The translations under genes were made by a program, and so were the position numbers. The notes under the pieces are model-generated. The model was given only the letters and a program-made list of their open reading frames with translations, did no database searches and was not told the origin of the DNA. Of a stretch of DNA of 64,000 bases, positions 32,752 through 42,080 are shown in pieces. Each line of letters opens with the position of its first letter. Within the stretch, counting starts at the first letter, position 1. The DNA comes from Porphyrobacter sp. AAP60 (GTDB lineage: Bacteria > Pseudomonadota > Alphaproteobacteria > Sphingomonadales > Sphingomonadaceae): contig NZ_LJHV01000001.1 of the NCBI RefSeq assembly GCF_001296025.1, positions 30,447 through 94,446 on the forward strand, read 5' to 3'.

Positions 32752-33352
32752 CGAGCTGCCCCTTGGTGCTGGGAATCGCGCCGCCCTTGCGCGGATCGCG
32801 CTCCACCGCCTGCCGCATGGCGCGGGCGAAGCCTTTATACAGGCTCTCGCAGATGTGGTGGTTGTTGCTGCCATAAAGCAGTTCCATGTGCAGCGTGATC
32901 CCGGCGCTCTGGCTGACGGAATGGAACCAGTGTTCGATCAGCTCGGTGTCCCATTCGCCCAGCTTTTCCTGCGTGAATTTCGCCTTCCAAACCAGAAAAG
33001 GCCGCCCCGAAATATCCAGCGCCACGCGGCTCAGCGTTTCGTCCATCGGTGAATAGGCCGCGCCGTACCGCCCGATCCCGGCCTTGTCGCCCAAAGCCTG
33101 CGCAATCGCCTGCCCCAGCGCAATCGCCGAATCCTCGGTGGTGTGGTGCTGATCGACATGCAGGTCGCCTTCGACCTTCATGGTCACATCAATCAGCGAA
33201 TGGCGGCTGAACTGTTCGACCATATGATCGAGAAACCCGATGCCGGTGGATACATCATAGGCGCCCGTCCCGTCGAGATCGACGGCGATGGCGATTTTGG
33301 TCTCGGTGGTGTTGCGTGTCACCGAGCCGGTGCGGGCGGGGAAATTGGCCAT
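32744..33352 (-). CDS. hisB: Imidazoleglycerol-phosphate dehydratase
   Basis: This 202-residue Mn-dependent enzyme converts IGP to imidazole acetol phosphate. Metal-binding blocks are [40 protein letters not shown] and [19 protein letters not shown]. It is the monofunctional form, without a phosphatase domain. I chose the ATG at 33352 ([13 protein letters not shown]); the open frame upstream has no homology. It is the first gene of the his operon and divergent from sspB across 99 bp. Confidence 0.94.
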   Translation of the reverse strand: MANFPARTGSVTRNTTETKIAIAVDLDGTGAYDVSTGIGFLDHMVEQFSRHSLIDVTMKVEGDLHVDQHHTTEDSAIALGQAIAQALGDKAGIGRYGAAYSPMDETLSRVALDISGRPFLVWKAKFTQEKLGEWDTELIEHWFHSVSQSAGITLHMELLYGSNNHHICESLYKGFARAMRQAVERDPRKGGAIPSTKGQLGG

Positions 33353-33451
33353 GCTTCGCGCTATAGTCGGCTCGCCGCGCATGACAAGCATCAGGCGAAG
33401 GCTCCAAAAGGCTTGACCAAAACCGATCACCCCGCCACGATTCAGACCGTG

Positions 33452-33937
33452 ATGAACCAAGATGCACCCGATAGCCTGATCCCCTATGACGAGATCGTGC
33501 AGGAAGCCCTGCGTGCCGTAGTCGGCCGGGTGCTCGGCACAATCGTCAGCGGCGGCAGCACCTTGCCCGGCGCGCACCATTTCTACATCACCTTCAAGAC
33601 CGGCGCGCCCGGCGTGTCCATCCCGCCGCACCTGCGCGAACGGTTCCCCGATGAAATGACCATCGTGCTGCAGAACAAGTTCTGGGATCTGGAGGTTCTG
33701 CCGCACAGTTTCACGGTCAGCCTGACCTTCAATCAGGTGCCTGCCAAACTGGTGATTCCCTTCGCCGCGATCACCGCCTTTGTTGATCCGGCGGTGGATT
33801 TCGGGCTGCAATTCCAGGCCGCGGTCGATGAATTGGCCCCTGAAATGCATGATGATGCCGAAAATGACGGGCCCGATGGCGACGGTGATGGCGATGGCTC
33901 CAACGTCGTCAGCGTCGATTTCGGGCGGAAGAAGTAG
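33452..33937 (+). CDS. sspB: SspB-type ClpXP adaptor protein
   Basis: This 161-residue cytosolic adaptor delivers ssrA-tagged peptides to ClpXP. The core matches alphaproteobacterial Ssp[59 protein letters not shown] and [21 protein letters not shown] very acidic, Asp/Gly-rich linker follows (about 130-150) and the C-terminus [11 protein letters not shown] is the short ClpX-docking tail. The ATG at 33452 is the first giving family homology. Confidence 0.92.
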   Translation: MNQDAPDSLIPYDEIVQEALRAVVGRVLGTIVSGGSTLPGAHHFYITFKTGAPGVSIPPHLRERFPDEMTIVLQNKFWDLEVLPHSFTVSLTFNQVPAKLVIPFAAITAFVDPAVDFGLQFQAAVDELAPEMHDDAENDGPDGDGDGDGSNVVSVDFGRKK

Positions 33938-33942
33938 TGGTG

Positions 33943-34362
33943 ATGGCGCGTCTGCGGAGATCAAGGCCCTCAAAGAAGACGGCCCAATCCCCCGCCGATA
34001 GCGGCGCGCAGGGCGCGCAATCCGGCAAGGGAATCGCAGGACTTCCCCTGCCCAGCCCCAGCGCCGCGACCAATCTGGTGATTGCCGACATCGTCATGCG
34101 TGCCGCCAGCGGCCTGCTGCGCAAGCGGATGGAAAAGGGCATGCTGATCAAAAGCTATGACAGCGCCCGCGCTGAAAAGCTGGTCGATGGCCGCGGCGTC
34201 GCCGCCACCGTTGCGCTGTGGGGCGCCAGCCGCCTTGCCACACGGTCCCCGATCGGACTGGCTGTGATTGCCGGCGGCCTGGCCGCCAAGGTGCTTTATG
34301 ATCGCGGCAAGCAGATCCAAACCGACCGCCGTTCGCGCAAGGTGCCCGGCACCAAAGCCTGA
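33943..34362 (+). CDS. Conserved hypothetical protein downstream of sspB
   Basis: This 139-residue basic protein is of unknown function. The first 45 residues are disordered, Ser/Lys/Arg-rich. The rest has a helix [20 protein letters not shown], a charged block [20 protein letters not shown] and one hydrophobic stretch [20 protein letters not shown] (about 105-124) that may contact the membrane. Three possible starts (GTG 33937, GTG 33940, ATG 33943) overlap or abut the sspB stop TAG, implying co-expression. Confidence 0.7.
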   Translation: MARLRRSRPSKKTAQSPADSGAQGAQSGKGIAGLPLPSPSAATNLVIADIVMRAASGLLRKRMEKGMLIKSYDSARAEKLVDGRGVAATVALWGASRLATRSPIGLAVIAGGLAAKVLYDRGKQIQTDRRSRKVPGTKA

Positions 34363-34404
34363 TCACCGCTTGATTTGTGGCACCCATATGGGGCAACGGG
34401 CGAT

Positions 34405-35055
34405 ATGGGCGATACCTCACATCATACAGACGACAGGCTCCACCGCCGGGGCCTGATGTTCATCCTTTCCTCGCCATCGGGCGCAGGCAAGACGACCCTT
34501 TCGCGGATGCTGCTGGCCAGGGACGGCGAAATCAAGCTGTCGGTATCAGCCACCACCCGCCCGCCGCGCGCCGGAGAGATCGACGGGGTGCACTACCACT
34601 TCGTCACGCCCGAACAGTTCGACGCGATGATCGAGGAAGACGATTTCTACGAATGGGCCGAAGTGTTCGGCCATCGTTATGGCACGCCCAAGGGCGCGAT
34701 CCGCGCCGCTTTGAAGGATGGGCAGGATTTCCTGTTCGATATCGACTGGCAGGGCACCCAGCAGCTTTACCAGAAAGACCAGCAGGATGTGGTGCGGGTG
34801 TTCATCCTGCCCCCGTCAATCGATGAACTCCACCGCCGGCTTCAGGGCCGCGCGACCGACAGCGCCGAAGTCATCAACGCCCGCATGGAACGCGCCCACG
34901 CCGAAATCAGCCACTGGGACGGGTATGATTATGTCATCATCAATGATGACGTGAACGTCTGCTTCGAAAAGGTGCACGCCATCCTTGAGGCCGAGCGGAT
35001 GAGGCGCCAGCGCCAGACCGGGCTGATCCCGTTTGTGCGCGGATTGATGGGCTAA
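34405..35055 (+). CDS. gmk: Guanylate kinase
   Basis: This 216-residue cytosolic enzyme phosphorylates GMP to GDP with ATP. The Walker A loop is ILSSPSGAGKTTLSRML (about residues 20-36), the GMP site SVSATTRPPRAGEIDGVHYH is next, then FYEWAEVFGHRYGTPKGAI and LFDIDWQGTQQL. The C-terminal FEKVHAILEAERMRR is also typical. I chose the ATG at 34405, which begins MGDTSHHTDDRLHRRG; another ATG at residue 18 opens the conserved core directly. Confidence 0.95.
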   Translation: MGDTSHHTDDRLHRRGLMFILSSPSGAGKTTLSRMLLARDGEIKLSVSATTRPPRAGEIDGVHYHFVTPEQFDAMIEEDDFYEWAEVFGHRYGTPKGAIRAALKDGQDFLFDIDWQGTQQLYQKDQQDVVRVFILPPSIDELHRRLQGRATDSAEVINARMERAHAEISHWDGYDYVIINDDVNVCFEKVHAILEAERMRRQRQTGLIPFVRGLMG

Positions 35056-35072
35056 CGGCCCGGCCGCTTTAA

Positions 35073-35252
35073 CTAGTTTCCGAATTCCGGCGGTATCTCG
35101 TCCGGCCCGCGTCCGGGTTCGTCGATGTCCGGCGGGGTCGGCTCGGTTTCGGGCGGCTGCGGTTCGACCGGTTCGCTGGGCTGCGGCGGGGTTTCTTGCG
35201 GCTGCTCGGCAGGTTCGATCGTGTCAGGCTTTGTTGGAGGGATAGTGGCCAT
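35073..35252 (-). CDS. Tiny Pro/Glu-rich acidic protein (59 aa)
   Basis: The minus strand encodes MATIPPTKPDTIEPAEQPQE followed by a Pro/Glu/Gln-rich run and the C-terminus DIDEPGRGPDEIPPEFGN. A GGAGA ribosome site lies 8 bases before the ATG. Proteins of this size ending in DEPGRGPDE-like tails recur in sphingomonads as far as I recall, which supports it as a real gene despite its length. It has no signal peptide or hydrophobic segment, and function is unknown. The opposite strand's Gly/Cys-rich frame is its shadow. Confidence 0.7.
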   Translation of the reverse strand: MATIPPTKPDTIEPAEQPQETPPQPSEPVEPQPPETEPTPPDIDEPGRGPDEIPPEFGN

Positions 35253-35412
35253 CGGCTGTCTCCGCTTGATTTCCAGGGGCTTGGTTTTTCGGGTGTTCGT
35301 TCCCTGCTAACCAGCCGCAAAGCCGAATGTGCCACTGCGGTTTGCTTTTCATCCCGCCAGCGCATCGTTTTGGCCGCTCCTCGGGGGCGACCCTGATCCA
35401 TGTGGGCCAAAA

Positions 35413-35450
35413 TGAAAGGCCGCCGGATCGCTCCGACGGCCTTTTATTCT
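35413..35450 (-). terminator. Terminator downstream of the SDR/acyl-CoA dehydrogenase operon
   Basis: On the minus strand AAAGGCCGTCGGA pairs imperfectly with TCCGGCGGCCTTT around a GCGA loop, followed by CATTTT, about 20-50 bp after the SDR stop. The other strand also ends in TTTTATT, so it may work in both directions. Confidence 0.65.
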
Positions 35451-35467
35451 TGACGCTGCAAACCGGC

Positions 35468-36277
35468 TTAATGCCCGCCGGACGGATCGGCGAAGTGGTT
35501 GGGCAGGTGGGCGTTCACCACACCGCCATCCACCGTCAGCGTTTCGCCCACCACATAATCGCCCGCGCGGCTGCACAGGTAGATCGCGGCGGCGGCCATA
35601 TCTTCGGCCGTGCCGATACGCTTGGCCGGGATTCCCGAAGCCGACGCATCAGGTGCGTCCTTGGCGGCCTTGTTCATCTCGGACGGGAAAGCCCCCGGCG
35701 CGATCGAGGTGACCACGATATTGTCCTGGATCAGCCGCGCCGCCATGCGCCGGGTCAGTTGGATCACCGCCGCCTTGGACGCCTGATAGGCATAGGTTTC
35801 CCACGGGTTGATCCGCTGGCCATCGATCGAGGAGACGTGAATAACCTTGGCCGGATGCCCGGACTTGCCGCCTGCAACCAGCAGATCATGCAGTTTCTGC
35901 GTGAGGAAAAACGGGGTCTTGACGTTCAGATCCATCGTCCGGTGCCAGCCTGCCTCGGAAAATTCGAGATACGGCTGGCCCCACGCAGCGCCCGCATTGT
36001 TGATGAGGATATCCAGCCGGGTCTCGCGGTCGGCAAGTTCTGCGGCCAGAGCCTTCATGCCGTCCATCTGGCTGAGATCGGCTTGGATGCCGATCACGCG
36101 GTCTGCCCCGAACTCGTCGATCGTATCCTGCATCTGATCGATCTTGCGCGCCGAGATGTAAACCTTGGCGCAGCCCGCGGCGAGCAGGCCTTCGACGAAC
36201 ATCTTGCCGATTCCGCGGCTGCCGCCGGTAACCAGCGCGATGCGACCTTCGAGGCTGAAGAGTGATTGAATGTCCAT
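35468..36277 (-). CDS. SDR family oxidoreductase
   Basis: This 269-residue classical short-chain dehydrogenase has LVTGGSRGIGKMFVEGLLAA (TGxxxGIG), INNAGAAWG (NNAG) and the catalytic VIHVSSIDGQR...YAYQASKAAVIQLT set with Ser, Tyr and Lys (YQASK) intact. The C-terminal VVGETLTVDGGVVNAHLPNH is standard. It lies 3 bp downstream of an acyl-CoA dehydrogenase, so a 3-hydroxyacyl or related alcohol oxidation in acid catabolism is likely. The precise substrate is unknown. Confidence 0.88.
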   Translation of the reverse strand: MDIQSLFSLEGRIALVTGGSRGIGKMFVEGLLAAGCAKVYISARKIDQMQDTIDEFGADRVIGIQADLSQMDGMKALAAELADRETRLDILINNAGAAWGQPYLEFSEAGWHRTMDLNVKTPFFLTQKLHDLLVAGGKSGHPAKVIHVSSIDGQRINPWETYAYQASKAAVIQLTRRMAARLIQDNIVVTSIAPGAFPSEMNKAAKDAPDASASGIPAKRIGTAEDMAAAAIYLCSRAGDYVVGETLTVDGGVVNAHLPNHFADPSGGH

Positions 36278-36280
36278 GAT

Positions 36281-37420
36281 TTAATATCCGCTCAAGGTCG
36301 CCACGCGGTTTGCGTGGAAATAGGCATCGCCCAGAAATTCGGCCAAAGCACGGTCGCGCTTCATGTACAGGCCGATGTCGTATTCATCGGTCATGCCGAT
36401 GCCGCCGTGCATCTGCACGCCTTCCTGCACTGCAAGGCGCGCGGTCTTGGCAACCTTGGCCTTGGCGACGCTCGCCATCAGATCGGCGTGGGCCGAACCG
36501 CCATCGAGCAATTGCTGCGCCTTGATGGTGACAGCGCGGGCAATCTCGACCTCGGAATAGAGGTGGCTGGCGCGGTGTTGCAGTGCCTGAAACTCGCCGA
36601 TCAGCTTTCCGAACTGCTTGCGCTGCTTGAGGTAATCGACCGTCAAGTCCATCGCGCCGCGCGCCACGCCCACGCCTTCGGCTGCCGCACCGACGCGGCC
36701 TGCCATCAGCATCGCATCCAGCACGGCGCGGCCACCGTCGATTTCGCCGATCACGGCATCACCGTCGAGCTCGACGCCGTCGAACTTCGTATGGGTCGCC
36801 ATCGAGGAATCGACAAGCCGCACTGCATCATGGCTCATGCCGCTGGCGTCCTTGGGCACGGCGAAAAGCGTGATCCCGTCCGCGTCCTCATCCGAACCGG
36901 AAGTGCGCGCGGCGACTACGATCATGTCGGAACTGCTGCCGTGAATGACAAAGCTTTTCGCGCCGGTCAGCCGGAAGCCGTTGCCCGACTTTTCGGCGCG
37001 GGTGGTGATCCGGTCGGGACGGTGCTTGGCGGTCTCGTCAATTGCGACGGCGAAGACAGAATCGCCCGCAATCAGCCCCGGCAGGTAGCGGCCCTTCAAG
37101 TCATCCGAACCGTGCTTCAGCGCAGTCGCGGCCAGCACCGACGAAGTCAAGAACGGCGACGGGGTCAGGTTGCGGCCGATTTCTTCCAGCACGATCCCGG
37201 CTTCGACATGGCCCATTCCCAGCCCGCCGTCGGCTTCTTCCACCAGCATCCCGGTGAAGCCCATTTCGGCCATCTGCTTCCACAAGCCGTGGCCGAAGCC
37301 GTCCTTGCAATCGCGGTCGCGCCAGTGGCGCAGTTGCTTGGCGATGTTGCCTTCTTCGGCGATAAAACCGCGCGCGGTGTCGGCGAGCATCGCCTGATCT
37401 TCGTTATGATACAGGGGCAT
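36281..37420 (-). CDS. Acyl-CoA dehydrogenase (smaller partner)
   Basis: This is a 379-residue FAD enzyme. Acyl-CoA dehydrogenase features: N-terminal helical domain (ADTARGFIAEEGNIAKQL), the FAD/substrate region around LTGAKSFVIHGSSSDMIVVA, a helical C-domain with LKQRKQFGKLIGEFQALQH (RxxFG-type motif) and AVQEGVQMHGGIGMTDEYDI. The C-terminus lacks the clearest catalytic Glu motif, and such proteins often form heterotetramers with a second subunit like the gene at 37607. The ATG at 37420 starts MPLYHNEDQAM. Confidence 0.87.
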   Translation of the reverse strand: MPLYHNEDQAMLADTARGFIAEEGNIAKQLRHWRDRDCKDGFGHGLWKQMAEMGFTGMLVEEADGGLGMGHVEAGIVLEEIGRNLTPSPFLTSSVLAATALKHGSDDLKGRYLPGLIAGDSVFAVAIDETAKHRPDRITTRAEKSGNGFRLTGAKSFVIHGSSSDMIVVAARTSGSDEDADGITLFAVPKDASGMSHDAVRLVDSSMATHTKFDGVELDGDAVIGEIDGGRAVLDAMLMAGRVGAAAEGVGVARGAMDLTVDYLKQRKQFGKLIGEFQALQHRASHLYSEVEIARAVTIKAQQLLDGGSAHADLMASVAKAKVAKTARLAVQEGVQMHGGIGMTDEYDIGLYMKRDRALAEFLGDAYFHANRVATLSGY

Positions 37421-37440
37421 TCGAATTTCCTCTCCCAATT

Positions 37441-37600
37441 CTCCCCTCCCGCTTGCGGGAGGGGAGTGAGACTTGGCCGCGCCAGCGGCCTAGTCGCAAC
37501 GGGGTGGGCCTGCGAGCGATCGCACTTGCCCACCCCCGACCCCTCCCGCTGTTCCAAATTGACGGTTGGCCGCGGCCAACCTTTGGCGGGAGGGGAGATT
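37441..37600. repeat. Intergenic nested palindrome (CTCCCCTCCCGC type)
   Basis: The spacer between the two acyl-CoA dehydrogenase genes begins with CTCCCCTCCCGC-TTGC-GGGAGGGGAG, continues with a GGGGTGGGC / GCCCACCCC pair and ends GCGGGAGGGGAG. It looks like a REP-type element inserted in an operon. Confidence 0.65.
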
Positions 37601-37606
37601 AATGGA

Positions 37607-38800
37607 TCAAGCCCCCGGCAGATCAAGGATGCGCTTGGCGATGACGTTGAGCATGACCTCGCTTGTGCCGCCTTCGATCGAATTTGCCTTGGTGCGCAGC
37701 CATGCCTTCGACGGCTTGCCGTTCTCGGTCGCTTCGCTTTCCCATTCGAGCGAGCGGCTGCCGCCGACTGCCATCACCAGCTCGTGACGGCGCTTGTTCA
37801 GTTCGGTCCCTGCGTATTTCATCATGTTCGGCTGCGCGGGGTGCGCCTTGCCGACCTTGATTTCATCGAGGAACTTCTCGCCCATCGCGGCATAGGCCAG
37901 CGCATCGACATCGAACATCGCAAGTTCGGCACGCAGCACCGGGTCGATTTCGTCGCCGGTCTTGGCCGAATGGCGCGTCATCGCCGCGCCGATCGCCGCT
38001 GTGCGATCCCCGCCATCTGCGCCCGAGATCATCTCGCGTTCGTGGCCGAGCAGATATTTGGCGACATCCCAGCCGCGATTGATCTGGCCGACATAGGCCG
38101 GGCAATCATCGCCATAGGATTTGGGCACCGCGACATTATCGAAGAAGGTTTCGCAGAAAGGCGAACTGCCGCTGATCAGCAGGATCGGCTTGGTCGACGC
38201 CCCTTCGCTGGCCATGTCGAACAGCATGAAGGTGATGCCCTGGTACTTGTCCGTTTTATCTGTGCGAACAAGGCAGAAAATCCAGTCGGCCTGATCGGCG
38301 TAAGATGTCCAGACCTTCTGGCCATTGACGATCCAGTGATCGCCCTTGTCTTCGCCAAAGGTCTGCAACGACACCAGATCGCTGCCCGATCCCGGTTCGG
38401 AATAGCCCTGACACCAGCGGATTTCGCCGCGCGCGATTTCATTCAGGATGCGTTGCTTTTGCCCTTCGGTGCCGAAGTGCAGCAGCGCCGGGCCGAGCAT
38501 CCAGATGCCAAAGCTGCTGAGCGGCGGACGCGCATTGATGCGGCCCATTTCCTCGCGCAGCACCTTGGCTTCGGCCGGGCTCAGGCCAGCCCCGCCATAG
38601 GCCTTGGGCCATGAAGGCACGGTGTAGCCCTTGGCCACACAGGCTTCCAGCCAGGCCTTTTGCGCATCGTTCTTGAAGGTGGCGCGGCGACCGCCCCAAT
38701 AGATGTCGCTTTCATCACGCACCGGCTCGCGCATTTCGGCCGGGCAGTTTGCCTCAAGCCAGCTGCGCGTTTCGCTGCGGAATGTCTCCAGATCGGCCAT
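37607..38800 (-). CDS. Acyl-CoA dehydrogenase (larger partner)
   Basis: This 397-residue flavoenzyme shows WCQGYSEPGSGSDLVSLQT and DHWIVNGQKVWTSYADQADW, the canonical FAD-binding and acyl-CoA signatures, and a C-terminal AWLRTKANSIEGGTSEVMLN with the EGGTSE motif where the catalytic base region of bacterial FadE-like enzymes lies. It is upstream of the 379-residue enzyme and the SDR in one operon. Sterol- or branched-acid-degrading heterotetramers have this two-gene layout, but the substrate here is unknown. Confidence 0.88.
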   Translation of the reverse strand: MADLETFRSETRSWLEANCPAEMREPVRDESDIYWGGRRATFKNDAQKAWLEACVAKGYTVPSWPKAYGGAGLSPAEAKVLREEMGRINARPPLSSFGIWMLGPALLHFGTEGQKQRILNEIARGEIRWCQGYSEPGSGSDLVSLQTFGEDKGDHWIVNGQKVWTSYADQADWIFCLVRTDKTDKYQGITFMLFDMASEGASTKPILLISGSSPFCETFFDNVAVPKSYGDDCPAYVGQINRGWDVAKYLLGHEREMISGADGGDRTAAIGAAMTRHSAKTGDEIDPVLRAELAMFDVDALAYAAMGEKFLDEIKVGKAHPAQPNMMKYAGTELNKRRHELVMAVGGSRSLEWESEATENGKPSKAWLRTKANSIEGGTSEVMLNVIAKRILDLPGA

Positions 38801-38829
38801 GCCGAGTCTCCTCTCTATTAAGCTCCCAC

Positions 38830-38845
38830 TTGACGCTTACGTTAG
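38830..38845. promoter_or_regulatory. Possible LiuR/MerR-type operator
   Basis: TTGACGCTTACGTTAG has TTGACG and CGTTAG arms around CTTA, like the TTTACG-N4-CGTAAA pattern I recall for LiuR-type regulators of acyl-CoA genes. It lies 30 bp upstream of the acyl-CoA dehydrogenase start. The match is imperfect. Confidence 0.3.
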
Positions 38846-39023
38846 TGGCATTTGCCCAAGGCCTGCAAGCATTGTTCAACGCGGCGCCAGCCCGGCGCGG
38901 ATGCCGTAGCGTCAGCGGGTGCGCGATTGACGGATGCCGCAATCGGTCTAGGTTCGAAACTGAAATTGGGAGAGAGAATTTGCCGGGACTCGGCGGGCTG
39001 AATGCCACCATAGGTGACTGCGC

Positions 39024-40520
39024 GTGAGCACAGGTGCCGGGTTAATTGCAGGCAAGTTACCCATGCGGCTGAAGCTGATTCAGGGCTTTGGCGCTGTGGC
39101 TTTCGGTGTGAAAGACAACGGTTTTTCGTTCTTTCTGCTGATCTTCTACAATCAGGTTCTGGGCATGGATGCGGCCCTTGTCAGCTTTGCGCTGCTGATT
39201 GCGCTGCTGGTGGATGCGGTGGTCGATCCGATTCTGGGCAACCTTTCGGATCGCACCTACACCCGCTGGGGCCGCCGCCTGCCCTGGCTTTATGCGGCGC
39301 CCATTCCGCTGGCTTTTGCATGGGTGATGATGTGGAGCCCGCCTGCGGGCGCAGCACCGAGTTTTGGCGGGCTGGTGGCGATTGCCATTGCGGTGCGGGT
39401 GCTGCTTTCGGCGTGCGAGGTGCCTTCGATCAGCCTCGTCCCCGAAATCACCGCCGATTATGACGAGCGCACCACCCTGTTCCGTTACCGCGCGCTGGGC
39501 GGATGGATTGGCGGGCTGGGCATGATGGTGCTGGCTTACACCGTGTTCATGCCGGGGCCGGAAGGTCTGCTTCAGCGCGAAGGCTATTATGCTTTCGGCG
39601 TGTTCGGCGCGATATTGATGGCCGTTTCGGTGATCGGATCGGCCATCGGCCAGCACAATCTGGTCGCGCGCCTGCCAGCCACCAAGCCTGCCCCGTTCAC
39701 GATTGCAGGTGCCTTTGCCGAAATCCGCGAAGCCTTTTCCGAACGCGCCTTCCTGATCTTTGCCGCTGGCGGACTTGCAGCCTATGTCCATCAGGGGCTC
39801 AATTTCTCGATCACCAATTACATCAACCTGTTCGTCTTGCAGCTCACCCGCAGCCAGCTGATGTTCTTTCCGCTGGTTTTGCTGGGCGCGGTGGTGCTGA
39901 TGTTCGTGACGATCGGCCCGCTGCACCAGCGGCTTGGCAAGGCGAAGGCGGCAGGGTTTGGCATGATTGCCGGCACGTTGCTGGGAATGGTGCCCTACAC
40001 GCTGCTTTTGACCGGATTCTGGCCCGCGCCCGGCAGCACGGCATCGGCAGCGCTGTTCTTCGGTTTTGCGATGATCGCCACCGCACTCGGCATCATCTCG
40101 CTGGTATCGGCGACTTCGATGATCGCGGAAATTGTCGAGGCGTTTGAAGAACGCACCGGCAGGCGCGCGGAAGGATCGTTCTATTCGGGCAACTGGCTGG
40201 TGCAGAAATGCGCGACCGGCGCGGGGATTTTCCTGTCCGGCCAGATCATCGCCTTTTCGCAGCTGGCCCCCGATGCTGTGCCCGGCAGTGTCCCGCAAGG
40301 CGTGTTGACCAGTTTGCTGCTGTCTTATGGCGGCGCAATGCTGGTGCTGGCGGTCATTTCCGCGTGGTGGCTGGCGCGGTTCCCGATCACCCGCGAAGAG
40401 CACGAGGCGCGGGTCAACCGGCTGGCCGAACGCCGGTTGCGGGACATTCGCAATGCCGTAACGGCAGCGCCCGATGCCCCTACCCCACCAGTGATGATCA
40501 CCCCCGCGCCCCACAAATGA
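39024..40520 (+). CDS. GPH-family (sugar:cation symporter type) MFS transporter
   Basis: This is a 498-residue inner-membrane transporter with about 12 spans. GPH features are RLKLIQGFGAVAFGVKDNGF at the start, the loop LGNLSDRTYTRWGRRLPWLY (DRxxxRWGRRxP) after span 2, and VPEITADYDERTTLFRYRAL after span 4. Relatives are annotated as glycoside or sugar symporters, though sphingomonad copies often sit beside acid-degradation genes as here. The GTG at 39024 is used; ATG at 39063 is the alternative. It is divergent from the dehydrogenase operon. Confidence 0.87.
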   Translation: MSTGAGLIAGKLPMRLKLIQGFGAVAFGVKDNGFSFFLLIFYNQVLGMDAALVSFALLIALLVDAVVDPILGNLSDRTYTRWGRRLPWLYAAPIPLAFAWVMMWSPPAGAAPSFGGLVAIAIAVRVLLSACEVPSISLVPEITADYDERTTLFRYRALGGWIGGLGMMVLAYTVFMPGPEGLLQREGYYAFGVFGAILMAVSVIGSAIGQHNLVARLPATKPAPFTIAGAFAEIREAFSERAFLIFAAGGLAAYVHQGLNFSITNYINLFVLQLTRSQLMFFPLVLLGAVVLMFVTIGPLHQRLGKAKAAGFGMIAGTLLGMVPYTLLLTGFWPAPGSTASAALFFGFAMIATALGIISLVSATSMIAEIVEAFEERTGRRAEGSFYSGNWLVQKCATGAGIFLSGQIIAFSQLAPDAVPGSVPQGVLTSLLLSYGGAMLVLAVISAWWLARFPITREEHEARVNRLAERRLRDIRNAVTAAPDAPTPPVMITPAPHK

Positions 40521-40611
40521 GAGCTTGGCGGGCGCACGAGGCTCTGCCACGGTCGCCTGAAGATTCGCCAAAGATTTGGTACCTATTGACGGACGAGAGA
40601 GGAACACCCCC

Positions 40612-41949
40612 ATGGATTTCGAACCCACCGAACGCCAGCTTTACTGGTCTGGTCGCGTGCGCGATTTCATCGAAGCGCACGTGCGCCCCAATATGGCGAT
40701 CTATGATCAGCAGGAGCATGAGGGCGAACGCTGGAAGGTGCTGCCGATTGTCGAGGAAACCAAGGCCAAGGCCAAGGAAGCCGGCATCTGGAACCTGTTC
40801 ATGCCGCCGCGCAATGACAGCCATCATCATGTCGATGATACGTTCGAATTCGAAGGCCCCGGCCTCACCAACCTCGAATATGCGATGTGTGCCGAGGAAA
40901 TGGGCCGCATCGGTTGGGCTTCGGAAGTGTTCAATTGCTCCGCGCCCGATACCGGCAACATGGAAGTGTTCCACCGCTATGGCACCCGCGAACAGAAGGA
41001 CGCATGGCTGCGTCCCCTGATGAACGGCGAAGTTCGTTCGGCCTTCCTGATGACAGAGCCGAACACGGCATCGTCCGACGCCACCAATATCGAAACCCGG
41101 ATCGAACGTGACGGCGATTATTACGTCATCAACGGACGCAAGTGGTGGTCTTCGGGCCTCGGCGATCCGCGCTGCAAGATCGCTATCGTGATGGGCAAGA
41201 CCAATCCCGATGCCCAGCGTCACGCGCAGCAATCGCAGATCCTGATGCCGATCGACACCCCCGGGGTGAACATCCTGCGCCACCTGCCGGTGTTCGGCTA
41301 TGACGATGCGCCGCACGGCCACATGGAAGTGGAGATGGTGAACGTCCGCGTTCCCGCCTCGAACATCCTGCTGGGCGAAGGGCGCGGGTTCGAGATCGCG
41401 CAGGGCCGCCTCGGGCCGGGCCGCATCCACCACTGCATGCGCACCATCGGCGCGGCGGAAGAGGCGCTGGAGAAGATGTGCCGCCGCCTGCAGGAACGCG
41501 AAGCCTTCGGCAAGCCGGTGTACAAGCATTCGGTCTGGGAAGAACGCGTCGCGCGCGCCCGCATCGATATCGACATGACCCGTCTGCTCTGCCTCAAGGC
41601 GGCAGACATGATGGACAAGGTCGGCAACAAGGCGGCCAAGCAGGAAATCGCGATGATCAAGGTGCAGGCCCCCAACATGGCGCTGCGGATCATCGACGAT
41701 GCGATCCAGGCGCACGGCGGCGGCGGCGTTTCGGACGATTACGGCTTGGCCAAAAGCTACGCCAACCAGCGCACCCTGCGACTGGCTGACGGGCCGGATG
41801 AAGTCCACGCGCGCTCGATTGCGCACATGGAGTTCGCCAAGCACGCACCGCGTCCCGGCCCCACGGCCAACGCCCTGCGCGGCGATCATGGCCGCGTTGT
41901 CAATGAAACCCAGAGCTTCAGCTCGGGCGACATGGGCGTGGCTCGCTGA
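40612..41949 (+). CDS. ACAD10/11-type acyl-CoA dehydrogenase
   Basis: This 445-residue flavoenzyme is of the ACAD11 subgroup. Diagnostic stretches are [91 protein letters not shown] and [12 protein letters not shown], which match human ACAD11 as I remember it. ACAD10/11 enzymes act on 4-hydroxyacyl-CoA after phosphorylation by an APH-type kinase domain; here the kinase is a separate gene at 43169-44251. The ATG at 40612 is chosen because homology begins at [10 protein letters not shown]. Confidence 0.9.
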   Translation: MDFEPTERQLYWSGRVRDFIEAHVRPNMAIYDQQEHEGERWKVLPIVEETKAKAKEAGIWNLFMPPRNDSHHHVDDTFEFEGPGLTNLEYAMCAEEMGRIGWASEVFNCSAPDTGNMEVFHRYGTREQKDAWLRPLMNGEVRSAFLMTEPNTASSDATNIETRIERDGDYYVINGRKWWSSGLGDPRCKIAIVMGKTNPDAQRHAQQSQILMPIDTPGVNILRHLPVFGYDDAPHGHMEVEMVNVRVPASNILLGEGRGFEIAQGRLGPGRIHHCMRTIGAAEEALEKMCRRLQEREAFGKPVYKHSVWEERVARARIDIDMTRLLCLKAADMMDKVGNKAAKQEIAMIKVQAPNMALRIIDDAIQAHGGGGVSDDYGLAKSYANQRTLRLADGPDEVHARSIAHMEFAKHAPRPGPTANALRGDHGRVVNETQSFSSGDMGVAR

Positions 41950-41979
41950 TCGGAGCGCGCTAAGCAACCCTCAATACAG

Positions 41980-42071
41980 CCGTTCGTGCTGAGCTTGTCG
42001 AAGCACTGTATTTTTTCTTGAACCTGAGCTGCGAAGGAAGAACGGCCCTTCGATAGGCTCAGGGCGAACGG
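41980..42071. repeat. CCGTTCG-type palindromic element
   Basis: It is bounded by CCGTTCGTGCTGAGCTTGTCG at the left (from 41980) and CCTTCGATAGGCTCAGGGCG then AACGG at the right (to 42071), inverted relatives of one another around a T-rich middle (ATTTTTTCTTG). The same family occurs at 28066-28129 and 44307-44397. Confidence 0.75.
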
Positions 42072-42080
42072 AGTTTGCTT

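Noticed and set aside
35125..35310. A Gly/Cys-rich plus-strand frame
   Set aside because: It is the complement of the better supported Pro/Glu-rich 59-residue gene.
36266..38614. A 782-codon open frame on the plus strand
   Set aside because: It runs exactly antisense to two clear acyl-CoA dehydrogenases; such long empty frames are expected opposite G+C-rich genes.
39057..40628. A 523-codon minus-strand frame
   Set aside because: It is antisense to the GPH transporter, His/Gln/Arg-rich and without any domain pattern.
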